Assembly (NCBI GenBank): GCA_023409675.1
Contig: JAEYRC010000396.1
Location: 1 to 24,024, forward strand
Origin: Bacteroidota bacterium
Lineage (GTDB): Bacteria > Bacteroidota > Bacteroidia > Chitinophagales > Chitinophagaceae
DNA: 24,024 bases
Direction of reading: 5' to 3'
Below the pieces are notes generated by a model. It was not told the DNA's origin, did no database searches, and was given only the letters and a program-made list of their open reading frames with translations. How positions within the stretch are numbered: position 1 is the stretch's first letter; each line of letters opens with the position of its first letter. Shown piece by piece: positions 1 through 8,246 of this stretch. The position numbers and the translations under genes were made by a program.

Positions 1-2
1 GA

Positions 3-1013
3 AAAAGAGTTGCCGATGAACTTTACAAGAGAGTTGAAGAACTTAAAAAACTACAAGAGATAATAGATCCATTCACAAACGAATTAGGGCGCTTATTTGA
101 TATGAGCAAAGGAAATTGGCAGAGAGCCAATTTTGGCATTCTCAAACGATATGCTAATTTACTAAAACAAGACAAGGCACTTAAACGACTTGCTGAAATG
201 CTGGGCAGAAAGCGACAGGCGGAAAAAGGATTTGAAGAAGAACTTTTCAGCAACTTAGCTTATAAATTCGAATGGAAAGCTCAGAATGCAAGCAAAGTTG
301 ATTTAATCGGCATCAAAGAGAGTGATGATTTGAGTAGTTTGCTTCCTGCGGAAGCAGCTTTATTGAGTGATAACACACTTCAATCTGTTTTTATAAAAAA
401 ATTTACTGAAAAGAAACTTCTAACTTTTGAATACCATGCAAAGATTCTTTCCTTAAAGGAAGAAGAATTTCAGGACAAAAGACAAAAAGAAAAAGAAGAT
501 GCCAAAGGGCCGTTTATTATTTGTGTTGACACAAGTGGCTCAATGCACGGAACACCTGAAACAGTCGCAAAAACATTATGCTTTGCAATTCTGAAAATCG
601 CAGTTAGAGAAAACAGAAAATGTTTTCTCATTTCATTCAGCACAGGAATTGAAACTTTAAACTTAATGGACTTAAAAAACTCTTTGGAAAAAATAATTGA
701 ATTTCTATCAAAGAGTTTTCACGGTGGCACAGACGCATCACCTGCTATAAGAGAAGCACTGCAACAGCTTCAATTATACAACTATAAAAAAGCTGATGTG
801 TTGATGATTTCTGACTTTGTAATGCCATCGTTTGACAAGCAGACACAGGAAAAAGTCAAGACAGCAAAGGAAAACAATACTAAGTTTCACAGTTTAGTTA
901 TTGGGACAAGCCAAAACCAAAGCGTAATTGCCGACTTCGATAGTAACTGGTTTTACAATCCTGACAGACAAGACAGCATTTTGACTTTAGTAAAAAACTT
1001 AAATGAACTTTGA
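3..1013 (+). CDS. viaA: ViaA-like VWA-domain protein, 5' end cut by window edge
   Basis: The reading frame is open from base 3 with no start, so the gene begins upstream. The first Met (102) is internal, since sensible helical coding sequence precedes it. The C-terminal half is a von Willebrand A domain with a complete MIDAS metal site: DTSGS (Asp codon at 528), the GGTD Thr (codon at 729) and the SDF Asp (codon at 813). The wording around these motifs (GPFIICVDTSGSM, ISDF) resembles E. coli ViaA. ViaA works with the MoxR-type AAA+ ATPase RavA and has been linked to respiratory complexes and aminoglycoside uptake. The N-terminal part visible here is charged and helical, as in ViaA. A ravA-like gene would be expected just upstream, outside the window. 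Base composition is noticeably more A+T-rich than the genes after 6.5 kb. The VWA call is strong and the ViaA assignment is moderate. Confidence 0.75.
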   Translation, partial: KRVADELYKRVEELKKLQEIIDPFTNELGRLFDMSKGNWQRANFGILKRYANLLKQDKALKRLAEMLGRKRQAEKGFEEELFSNLAYKFEWKAQNASKVDLIGIKESDDLSSLLPAEAALLSDNTLQSVFIKKFTEKKLLTFEYHAKILSLKEEEFQDKRQKEKEDAKGPFIICVDTSGSMHGTPETVAKTLCFAILKIAVRENRKCFLISFSTGIETLNLMDLKNSLEKIIEFLSKSFHGGTDASPAIREALQQLQLYNYKKADVLMISDFVMPSFDKQTQEKVKTAKENNTKFHSLVIGTSQNQSVIADFDSNWFYNPDRQDSILTLVKNLNEL

Positions 1014-1032
1014 ATGGACGTAGTAGTACTAC

Positions 1033-1196
1033 GCCCAATGTTGCATTGGCATATGCGCGGCTTTGGGAAGTATTTTGATCTTTGGGTAATTCTATTAAAC
1101 TTTATATCGGCAGTGTAAGTCGCTGAAATTAATAAAACTGAGGCCGCCGGGCAGGGGGAATTCCATTTCCCCGACTCCGCCAATGCTTTAACGTTA
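1033..1196. repeat. Intergenic foldable repeat, copy A
   Basis: Copy A shares a block with copy B: 1057-1120 matches 1311-1376, including GGCTTTGGGAA and TTCTATTAAACTTT. A second shared block is 1161-1195 versus about 1381-1414, TTTCCCCG through CAATGC.T.AACGTT. Copy A has nested inverted repeats. The outer arms are GCATTGGC (1043-1050) and GCCAATGC (1179-1186). The inner hairpin is GGGGAA (1155-1160) with TTCCCC (1167-1172). The right end is the palindrome TTAACGTTAA (1188-1197). Copy A carries about 40 bp in the middle that copy B lacks. The function is unknown. The architecture loosely recalls integron attC sites or other hairpin-forming mobile intergenic elements. Confidence 0.6.
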
Positions 1197-1310
1197 ACGG
1201 CAAGGGCAAAGACGCTACCAGATTAACTTTTGCTATTTTGATTAATTGTTCAGAATTATGTACATTTTCATAAATTGGCGACTATGCAAGCAGTAACTGC
1301 ATTCGCATCA

Positions 1311-1415
1311 GCGGGGCTTTGGGAACAATTTTGAACTTTGGGTTATTCTATTAAACTTTCTATCGGCGGAGCAAGTTCCTATCTATTTCCCCGCCTCCTC
1401 CAATGCCTCAACGTT
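1311..1415. repeat. Intergenic foldable repeat, copy B (shortened)
   Basis: This is the second, diverged copy of the element at 1033-1196, in the same orientation about 255 bp downstream. It keeps the GCGG-GCTTTGGGAA start, the TTCTATTAAACTTT core, GGCGGAGCAAGT, and the end CCAATGCCTCAACGTT. It lacks the central inner-hairpin segment of copy A. Its GGCGGAG (from about 1366) would pair with the CTCCGCC that survives in copy A (1175-1181). This suggests that the ancestral element had a second pair of arms, each now degraded in one copy. Confidence 0.55.
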
Positions 1416-1613
1416 TTATGTCACCCTTTTGGTCAAATTCGCCTATATTTAGCTTACCGATTCCACACAACACTTTAAGGAGAATGTTGAAGATGCTTCA
1501 TAGCTAAAATAGCAGTTTTTAAAACTGTTACAATCAAGCAAATAGTTAGTTATGGAGCAAATTCATCACCGGAAACAAAAGGGAATAAAGCTTATCAAGC
1601 AATCAATAAACGT

Positions 1614-3017
1614 ATGAAAGTTAAACTATTTGTCATTTTTTTGAGTTTGCAAGTCTGCTTTGGTTTTGCACAGAACAAAAATCCCTCTAAAATAAAGCTG
1701 CAGGTAGACTCACTGGTCAATGCAGAAATGAAGAGCCAGCGTATACCGGGAGTTTCTGTTGTAATAATTAGTGATGGAAAAATTGATTATGTAAAAGGCT
1801 ATGGCTATTCTAATCTTGAACATTCAGTGCCCGTAAAAGCAGAAACTATTTTTCAGGCAGGTTCTGTAGGTAAACAATTTACTGCATTTGCTGTACTACT
1901 CCTTGTGCAGGAAGGTAAAATTAGCCTGGATGATAAGCTCACGAAATATTTTCCGGATGCTCTTTCAGGATGGGATTCTATTACGGTTCGCAACCTGCTA
2001 AATCACACCAGCGGCTTTAGCGATTATACCAATGACTTTAATTATCGGGCTAACTATACCGAGGACAGTTTGTACCAGTTGTTCAAAAAAAAACCATTAC
2101 TCTTTAAAGCCGGCGAAAAACAGCAATACAGTAATATGGGTTATGCTACCCTTGGCATTATTATAGGTAAAGTTGCAGGTAAATTTTACGGCGAATATTT
2201 AAAGGAACGAGTGTTTATACCGTTAGGAATGACTACAGCCAGGATCATCACTGAAGAGGATATTGTCCCGAACAGGGCCGCAGGGTACCGATTGGTAAAT
2301 GATAGTATAAAAAACCAGGAGTGGGTTTCTCCTTCCATAAATACTACCGCAGATGGTTCAATGTATGTATCAGCATTAGATATGGCCAAATGGGAAGCAG
2401 CTTTAAATGAAGGGAAACTGCTGAAGAAAGAATATTACGATATGATGTGGGCGCCTACCAAACTAAATGACGGCACAATCCAACCGTATGGGTTTGGCTG
2501 GTCTATTGATTCTGAAAATGGCAAACGAATATTAGAACACAATGGTAGCTGGCAAGGATTTGAATGCACCATCAAACGCTATCCTCAAAAGAAAATTGCA
2601 GTGGTGGTATTTGCAAATCTTAGAAGAGCCAGCACCTATAGAATTTGCAGCAGAATATTACGTATATATGCACCCGAATTGAGCATTTCCGGTTTGAAAA
2701 CAATTGAGGATACAGAGCCCGGTATTACAAAGCTTGTAAATGAATTTATTAACAATGTAATTGAAAGAAAACTGCGTAGGGATCAATTCACCACAGAATT
2801 GGCAGCGGAGATCATGGATAGCACCACACAGGAAAGAGGATCGGAATTTTTTAAATCTAAAGGTAAATTTTTAAAATCGGAATTGCTTTCAAAACAGGTT
2901 TTGGATAATGGCACCAGGGAATATCGTTACAGACTTATATTCAGTAAAGAAATAGTAGGCTTAATGTTGCAGTTAAACAGAGAAAACAAGATAGTTAATT
3001 TACAAACAACTGAATAA
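1614..3017 (+). CDS. Secreted serine hydrolase, class C beta-lactamase/PBP-like family
   Basis: The product has 467 residues and an N-terminal signal peptide (about residues 1-20, ending GFAQ), so it is exported. It carries the three active-site signatures of the beta-lactamase (PF00144) fold: S84-V-G-K87, Y172-S-N174 and H309-N-G311 in place of KTG. The lactamase domain spans roughly residues 28-350. The last ~110 residues form an extra C-terminal domain, often seen in Bacteroidota members. Family members include AmpC-type lactamases, DD-peptidases and esterases, and sequence alone does not settle the substrate. The HNG third motif is typical of the esterase/peptidase-like members rather than true resistance enzymes. 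The gene stands alone on its strand, after a long gap with repeats and 45 bp before a convergent gene. Confidence 0.85.
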   Translation: MKVKLFVIFLSLQVCFGFAQNKNPSKIKLQVDSLVNAEMKSQRIPGVSVVIISDGKIDYVKGYGYSNLEHSVPVKAETIFQAGSVGKQFTAFAVLLLVQEGKISLDDKLTKYFPDALSGWDSITVRNLLNHTSGFSDYTNDFNYRANYTEDSLYQLFKKKPLLFKAGEKQQYSNMGYATLGIIIGKVAGKFYGEYLKERVFIPLGMTTARIITEEDIVPNRAAGYRLVNDSIKNQEWVSPSINTTADGSMYVSALDMAKWEAALNEGKLLKKEYYDMMWAPTKLNDGTIQPYGFGWSIDSENGKRILEHNGSWQGFECTIKRYPQKKIAVVVFANLRRASTYRICSRILRIYAPELSISGLKTIEDTEPGITKLVNEFINNVIERKLRRDQFTTELAAEIMDSTTQERGSEFFKSKGKFLKSELLSKQVLDNGTREYRYRLIFSKEIVGLMLQLNRENKIVNLQTTE

Positions 3018-3062
3018 TAATAAATTCTGAAAGCATTAAAGCGTCAATTGAGCTAAAGTTGA

Positions 3063-4298
3063 TTATTGATCATATAGCACTTTGTATGCAATTACCTGAT
3101 TTGAACTGAATGAAGGAACATAAAGCGTTTTTGTTGCACTATTGTAGCCAATATCGTTGGCCATGAGTCCACCGGCACGGGTATCGAGCAAAATCTGTTT
3201 CGTTCCATCTGCTTTAACATGGTAAAGGATGCCCCGATAGTTACTGATGATAAACTCCTTTTCGGCAAGCATCACAATACCATCCAGGCCACTTTCAAAA
3301 CCGTCCGCAATGGTGGTAACCGATTTACTGGCATCTACTTTCAAAAAACTGGTTGAGGTGGCTACATACAAGTCGGTGCCAACCGTCAACAAACCGTTGG
3401 CACCGGGCAGGTTTTCGATATGAACGGCAGCCTTATCACCCTCAATCCGGTACACCTTACCGGCACGGGTATCGGTAACGTAGATAATTCCTTTATGGTC
3501 TATTGCCAGGTCATTCAACATAACAGCGCCTTCTACCGGAATACGCTTTACCACCGTTGCGGTTTTAACGTCAACAACAGCCACTGCTGCTGTTTCCGCG
3601 GTATAAAGAAGCCCCTTGTACAAGGCCGAGCCTTTGTTCGACGTCAGTCCTCTTACCCAATCCTTCTGTATAATTCTTCCGCCAGTATCCATCTTTACAA
3701 TGGATCCCGCATTCATGCTGGAGGCATACAACGTATTTGTTGCCGAATCATAAAGAACCGATTCCGACCCTTTCAGCGTAAGTGAATCGGATTCCCATAG
3801 TTTTTCCAAAGCAATCTTTTTTGCTATCCGGAGTGGTCCCGCAAGCCTTGAAAAAGTAAGTGACCCCATTTTCCAGCCATCTTTTTCTTTTACGTACACT
3901 TCTGTAACCATAAACGGATTAGCCACTTCATTTCCGCCCACAACGGCCACCAGGTCAATGTCGTTTAGCAAAATTGCCGTGTTGCCAATCAGGTTCACCG
4001 TTACCGAATAAACATGCGCTTTCTTGTACCAAATCCTTCCGCTTGTGATAACCGCTATTTCCTGTCCCTTTCCCCAACTTCCACTCAGGTGTACGAACAT
4101 GGATTTTTCATGAAACAAGGCTGACAGTGGTTCCATCTCCTTATTGGCCATCCAATCCCACTTGGCTTTTGAAAGGTTGACGAGTTCCTGTTCTGCCCTG
4201 GTATATGTCTTTATTGAATTGCTGTCCGGTTTTGATTGTGCAAAGACAAATGATACACTGGCCAGCAAAAGAAAAAGCCCAACAAGAGATGATTTCAT
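3063..4298 (-). CDS. Secreted NTF2-like (DUF4440-type) plus SMP-30-like beta-propeller fusion
   Basis: The product has 411 residues with a clear signal peptide (about 1-20, SFVFAQ). Residues ~33-153 read as an NTF2-like/DUF4440 cone fold: an initial helix ending WDWMANKEMEPLSALFHEKS, then alternating strands closing with a GWKMGSLTFSRL-type strand. Residues ~170-411 are repeated blades with NTLYASS, GIIYVTDT, TDLYVATS and KTLYVPS motifs. These are typical of the SMP-30/gluconolactonase-like six-bladed propeller. No catalytic residues can be assigned with confidence, so enzyme activity is open. It could be a lactonase-like hydrolase or a periplasmic binding module. The gene lies 38 bp downstream of the aldo/keto reductase pseudogene on the same strand, so the two were probably once co-transcribed, facing away from the AraC regulator. 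Confidence 0.75.
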   Translation of the reverse strand: MKSSLVGLFLLLASVSFVFAQSKPDSNSIKTYTRAEQELVNLSKAKWDWMANKEMEPLSALFHEKSMFVHLSGSWGKGQEIAVITSGRIWYKKAHVYSVTVNLIGNTAILLNDIDLVAVVGGNEVANPFMVTEVYVKEKDGWKMGSLTFSRLAGPLRIAKKIALEKLWESDSLTLKGSESVLYDSATNTLYASSMNAGSIVKMDTGGRIIQKDWVRGLTSNKGSALYKGLLYTAETAAVAVVDVKTATVVKRIPVEGAVMLNDLAIDHKGIIYVTDTRAGKVYRIEGDKAAVHIENLPGANGLLTVGTDLYVATSTSFLKVDASKSVTTIADGFESGLDGIVMLAEKEFIISNYRGILYHVKADGTKQILLDTRAGGLMANDIGYNSATKTLYVPSFSSNQVIAYKVLYDQ

Positions 4299-4336
4299 AT
4301 GTATTGCTTCTTTTGTTTTGAAATTGTTTTCCCAAA

Positions 4337-5292
4337 TTATTTTTTTAGGGGTGCTTCCACACCGGAGAAAGCCAATACCGCATCCGGAAGGCGCTGCCCC
4401 TTGATTTCAATGGCTCTAATGGCTGCATTTAACGCTGTCAGTTCATCGGCCGTAAATTTTATGGCGTGGGAACCGCTGTTCTGTTTCATGTGCGCCATGC
4501 TGGTTGTTCCGGGTATGGGAACAATCCACGGCTTTTGAGCCATTAACCAGGCAAGGGCGATCTGTGCCGGAGCAGCCCCTTTGCGCTCCGCCCAGGTCTT
4601 TATTAAATCTACCAGCTTTAAATTTTGCGGCAAATTTTCCGGTGCGTATCTCGAAGTGCCAGCCCGAATGTCGCCGGGAGCGAATCTTGAGTTCGCATCT
4701 ATCCATCCGGTCAGCAATTGGCAAGCGAGCGGCCACCAGGGAACAAAGCCAATGCCTAATTCTTCGCAGAGCGGTATCACTTCTTTTTCCGGACCACGCC
4801 ACACCATTGAATACTCGTTTTGTATGGCGGTTAGTGGTAATGTGGCATGAGCCCGCCGTATCGTTTGCAGCCCCGGCTCGGATAGTCCCCAATGCAGCAC
4901 CTTGCCCGCATCCATCAGGTCCTTTATGGCACCGGCAACGTCCTCTATCGGAACGTCAGTTCGTGTGGGCCATAAGCTTCTGCACAATCAAAAAACGTGA
5001 TGCCCTGGTCGTAAGCAGCCCGAAGAATTTCTATCATTTCCGGACGGTACGGTACCAGCGTGTTATATTGGCGATGCATATTCTGCACGCCCATTCAATT
5101 GCTGGAAACTTCAAGCTTCCCAAGCTTGCGTTTGTCCGAAAGCTTTGCCGGCTGGTTGCCGGAAATACCAGTTTGACTGTTTGCCGGCAAAGCACAAGCG
5201 GTGGGCAGCAAGGCCCCGCCTGCAAGCACAAAGCCGGTTTTGAAAAGGTCGCGTCGGTTGAGGCCGGTTGCTTTTTGATTTGTATTATCCAT
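4337..5292 (-). pseudogene. Aldo/keto reductase with Tat-type leader, disrupted by two deletions
   Basis: From 5292 leftward the frame reads a twin-arginine leader (LNRRDLFKTGFVLAGG) and then KRKLGKLEVSSN. It stops at TGA (5097-5095), exactly where AKRs continue with the glycine-rich SALGLGCMG strand. In the same frame after that stop the barrel resumes: MGVQNMHRQYN through FFDCAEAYGPH, which holds the catalytic Asp and Tyr. It then meets a junction and a TAG (4947-4945). A different frame then supplies DVPIEDVAGAIKDLMDAGKVLHWGLSE and the rest of the C-terminal half to 4337. Roughly 60-80 residues are missing at the junction, including the segments that carry the catalytic Lys (TKFG) and His (QHR) in this family. 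Two independent lesions and loss of half the catalytic tetrad make a functional product very unlikely. Unusual residues in the remaining C-terminal half (PWWPLACQLLTGW, where PWSPLG..LTG is usual) also suggest decay. Confidence 0.88.
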
Positions 5293-5492
5293 GTAGATTT
5301 CTTGAATGAAATAAAAGATGCCCGGGGAAGTTCAATCAATAGCCTGATTGCTATTGCGCAAAGATTACCTTAATTATCCTCACCACTTGTATACAAATTA
5401 CGGTTTTACATACCATTATTGCTGATTGGGGAATGCGCATCAATGAAAGCCTTTGGAAAATAGTAGTTTTAAACTTTGTTAAATGGCTTTTT

Positions 5493-6392
5493 ATGGAAAA
5501 CATAAGACGGTTTGAAACAATTAATAATTATAACCTCTTCAATCAAAAAGAAACGTTGCATCCGCTGGTGAGCGTTATCGATATGTCGAAGGCGGCGCCA
5601 AGGCAAGCCTCCAATATGTACTTTGGCTTTTACACTGTTTTTCTAAAAGAGGTGAAATGTGGTAACCTGCGATACGGCAGAGCAATTTATGATTATCAGG
5701 AAGGGACGCTTGTCTTTATTGCGCCGGGTCAGGTTGTTACTGTTGACAGCAATGGCGAAACATATCAACCTAAAGGGTATGCTTTGGTTTTTCATCCAGA
5801 CCTTATACACGGCACTTCTCTTGGCCGGCATATACAGGATTATACGTTCTTTTCCTATCAATCCAATGAAGCTTTGCACTTGTCAGAGCGGGAAAGAAAA
5901 ATTGTGCTGGATTGTTTTTCCAAGATAGAATACGAACTGGAGCATGCCGTTGACAAACACAGCAAACGGTTGATTGTTTCCAATATCGAAATGTTGTTAA
6001 ATTATTGCATCCGTTTTTATGACCGCCAGTTCATTACTCGTGATAATGTGCACAAAGGAACCCTGGAAAAATTTGAGCAGTTGTTATTCAGTTATTTTCA
6101 CTCCGATAAGCCACAAACGATTGGTTTGCCTTCCGTTGCCTATTTTGCAAGGGAACTGAATTTATCAGCGAGTTATTTTGGCGACCTGATAAAAAGGGAA
6201 ACCGGCAAAACAGCCCAGGAGTATATTCAAACAAGGGTGATTGACGTAGCAAAAGAAAAGGTGTTTGACAAAAGCAAATCACTTAGCGAAATAGCCTATG
6301 AGCTTGGGTTCAGGTATCCGCAACACTTTACCCGGCTGTTTAAACAGAAGGTTGGTCAATCACCGAATGAATACCGGGGTTCATCAAATTAG
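5493..6392 (+). CDS. AraC-family transcriptional regulator
   Basis: The product is 299 residues from the ATG at 5493. An upstream in-frame ATG (5433) adds 20 residues that do not look like the family start, whereas MENIRRFETI...TLHPLVSVID does. The N-terminal ~30-125 is a cupin-like sensor domain (GTLVFIAPGQVV, GYALVFHPDLIHGTSLG). The C-terminal ~195-297 is the double helix-turn-helix DNA-binding domain. It has a first HTH around 213-235 (LNLSASYFGDLIKRETG) and a second around 264-285 (LSEIAYELGFRYPQHFTRLFKQKVGQSPNEYR). It is divergent from the aldo/keto reductase pseudogene across ~200 bp, the usual layout for such regulators and their target oxidoreductase. Its natural target operon therefore appears partly dead here. 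The effector is unknown. A partial -7 match, AAACTTTG, lies at 5471-5478. Confidence 0.88.
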   Translation: MENIRRFETINNYNLFNQKETLHPLVSVIDMSKAAPRQASNMYFGFYTVFLKEVKCGNLRYGRAIYDYQEGTLVFIAPGQVVTVDSNGETYQPKGYALVFHPDLIHGTSLGRHIQDYTFFSYQSNEALHLSERERKIVLDCFSKIEYELEHAVDKHSKRLIVSNIEMLLNYCIRFYDRQFITRDNVHKGTLEKFEQLLFSYFHSDKPQTIGLPSVAYFARELNLSASYFGDLIKRETGKTAQEYIQTRVIDVAKEKVFDKSKSLSEIAYELGFRYPQHFTRLFKQKVGQSPNEYRGSSN

Positions 6393-6533
6393 CGCACGCG
6401 GCAGCAGAAGAATATTGTATTGACTATGCATAACCGCGCAATCCGCCTACATCTGCAGAAAGCCCAATCAATAAATAAATAAAAATTACATAATTCGTAT
6501 TACCCTGACTGTTATCCGCATTCAACGTCAATA

Positions 6534-8222
6534 TTAGTAGTCATAATCTCTACGAAACATATTCAGGCGCAGCCCTATGGTAAACATATTGGTATTCTGA
6601 TCCAGCGAAGGATCTTCAGCAGCATTGAACCTGCGCATCAGCAAAGAGGCATCGATGAACAGGTTTTCGAGCGGCTCATACGACACCAGCAGATGCGCAT
6701 TTACGCCATCGGCTTTTACACCACTTGGAACGGTAAATCCATAATCAGCAGAGCGGGTATTGTATAACTTGAAGATGTTTCCGCCAAAATTTGAGCCTGC
6801 AGAATCGAGTCCCTGTGTCCAGTAGATCAGCCGGGCCATGGTGCGCCATTTGGGATGCGGCTGATAGCGGATAATTCCTACCGCTTCTACAAAATTCGCT
6901 CCGAAAGGATGCGCCAGTGGCTGATTATAATGACTGAAATCACCAATGCTATCCCGGAAGGAATAAGTAAACGGACGCACCATATTGATCTCACCCTGCA
7001 GGTCAAGATTATTGATCTTGAAGGCATCAATATATTTCGCGCCAGCCTGAAAGCCGAATTTATTCGCCCACCAGCCATTGCCGGCACGAACCTCATTCAG
7101 CTTAAATTCATCGAGCAGCCATTGGCCATACAATTGAAATTTTTTGGCAATGTTGGCTTTGAAATCAAAGCCGATCATCGCATTATCCGGACTGCCATTC
7201 TGCTGTTCGGCTACCCGAAGAAACATTACGGGATTAAGATAGGTGAAGTCGAAGGTATTCTTACGGCCAAAGATCACCGACTCAAATAAACCCAGGTTCA
7301 GCCATTTGGTGGCATTGATACTCAGATGTCGGATAGCGGCGTATTTTTTATCAAGAAGACGATCTCCTCCCCGGCCATACTGCGGCGTTAGTTCCATGAA
7401 AATGTTCTGATAATTCAGCTTCCATATCCTTGTATTCAGTTTCAGAAAGAGATAGCTGTTCCCAAAATCACTCAAAAACATGCTGCGGTAGCCGTTACCA
7501 ATGAAATTCTTATCGTACCCAAACTGGAAATCAATATATTTTGCGGCGGTGAAATGAATTGAACCTCTTCCATCAAAATAATCCAGCGCCGTATTTTTAA
7601 ACCGCTTGAAATAGCCCACACCCGGTACGGCCTGCGGAGAACTGTATACCCTGTCCATAACAAAGCCGGGCGCACGTTCCTGATTTTCCGTCAGGTAGCC
7701 CGAAAATCCCACGCGTTTAGCGATCATTCCACGGAAAGTAAGTCCACGGCTGTTAAGAAACACGCGTTCATCATTATCCTGCTCCATCGACAACTGGCCC
7801 TGCAAAATGGGATTCAATGCAAGAAAAAAATCCGGTTCATCCACCTCCACAAAATTCGCTTTCGTACGATAGAATGTATTCCATACCGGACGCTTACTGC
7901 TGAAATCACTTTTATCGCCGCTGACCCATTCCGAATTGTTCATCAGCAGGCTGCGGATATTGTGCCCGTCAACTTCAGTAAACAATTCCGAATTGGTTTT
8001 ATACAGTGAATCGGCATATTCAGCTACCCGAACGGCAATTCGCCGGCTCAAGGGGTCTGGCGTGGCCACGTTTAAATCGGCATTGCGCTGAAGCTTGATT
8101 TCAAGCCGTTCGAGCAATTGTTTATGTTTATGATCCTGGGGCAGGTAGGTAGATTGTGCAACGGATATATAGGGTAAGAATAAAATCAGCAAGCCGGCAA
8201 AGCTTTTTATGATAAATTGCAT
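6534..8222 (-). CDS. Outer-membrane beta-barrel, capsule assembly Wzi-like family
   Basis: The product is 562 residues with a signal peptide (about 1-22, YISVAQ). It contains many alternating aromatic/hydrophobic strands, for example IWKLNYQNIFMELTPQYG, KFQLYGQWLLDEF and FTIGLRLNMF, and it ends in a strand-like tail, as expected of an outer-membrane barrel. The stretch FGYDKNFIGNGYRSMFLSDFGNSYLFLKL (about 234-262) resembles the conserved centre of the Wzi/Caps_assemb_Wzi family. E. coli Wzi is an outer-membrane lectin that anchors capsule. In Bacteroidota some homologues are labelled RemB and tied to gliding, and which role applies cannot be decided here. The start (8222) lies 24 bp from the divergent pyrC start, so the two genes probably share a compact promoter region. 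A TAACTTTC-like -7 match lies at 8247-8240. Confidence 0.72.
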   Translation of the reverse strand: MQFIIKSFAGLLILFLPYISVAQSTYLPQDHKHKQLLERLEIKLQRNADLNVATPDPLSRRIAVRVAEYADSLYKTNSELFTEVDGHNIRSLLMNNSEWVSGDKSDFSSKRPVWNTFYRTKANFVEVDEPDFFLALNPILQGQLSMEQDNDERVFLNSRGLTFRGMIAKRVGFSGYLTENQERAPGFVMDRVYSSPQAVPGVGYFKRFKNTALDYFDGRGSIHFTAAKYIDFQFGYDKNFIGNGYRSMFLSDFGNSYLFLKLNTRIWKLNYQNIFMELTPQYGRGGDRLLDKKYAAIRHLSINATKWLNLGLFESVIFGRKNTFDFTYLNPVMFLRVAEQQNGSPDNAMIGFDFKANIAKKFQLYGQWLLDEFKLNEVRAGNGWWANKFGFQAGAKYIDAFKINNLDLQGEINMVRPFTYSFRDSIGDFSHYNQPLAHPFGANFVEAVGIIRYQPHPKWRTMARLIYWTQGLDSAGSNFGGNIFKLYNTRSADYGFTVPSGVKADGVNAHLLVSYEPLENLFIDASLLMRRFNAAEDPSLDQNTNMFTIGLRLNMFRRDYDY

Positions 8223-8246
8223 AGGGATTATTTAAGTTCGAAAGTT

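Larger units (their letters stand above)
1014..1613. other. 600-bp gene-free region with structured repeats
   Basis: No credible coding sequence lies between the ViaA-like gene and the serine hydrolase. The left part starts with the 10-bp palindrome GTAGTACTAC (1023-1032) and the hairpin CCAATG-TTG-CATTGG (1035-1049). Two diverged copies of one repeat (listed separately) fill most of the region. The right part (about 1420-1613) has no recognisable gene. It contains an inverted repeat, CAGTTTT/AAAACTG at 1513-1527, and presumably the promoter of the downstream hydrolase, but I see no clear TAnnTTTG element. Confidence 0.6.

Noticed and set aside
4504..5373. A 289-residue open frame on the plus strand opposite the aldo/keto reductase remnants
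   Set aside because: The translation is Arg/Cys/His-rich with no recognisable domain and lies antisense to clear AKR coding sequence, so it is a shadow frame.
5387..5396. TTGTATACAA palindrome upstream of the AraC gene as an operator
   Set aside because: A 10-bp perfect palindrome is expected about once per kilobase, and AraC-family proteins usually bind direct repeats. The same chance argument applies to TAAGATCTTA at 21896-21905.
5433..5492. Earlier start for the AraC regulator at 5433
   Set aside because: The extra 20 residues (MRINESLWKIVVLNFVKWLF) do not resemble family N-termini, and MENIRRFETI at 5493 does.
8217..8246. Earlier start for pyrC at 8217
   Set aside because: It would overlap the start codon of the divergent gene and add ten atypical residues. 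MENYLIREV at 8247 fits the family start.
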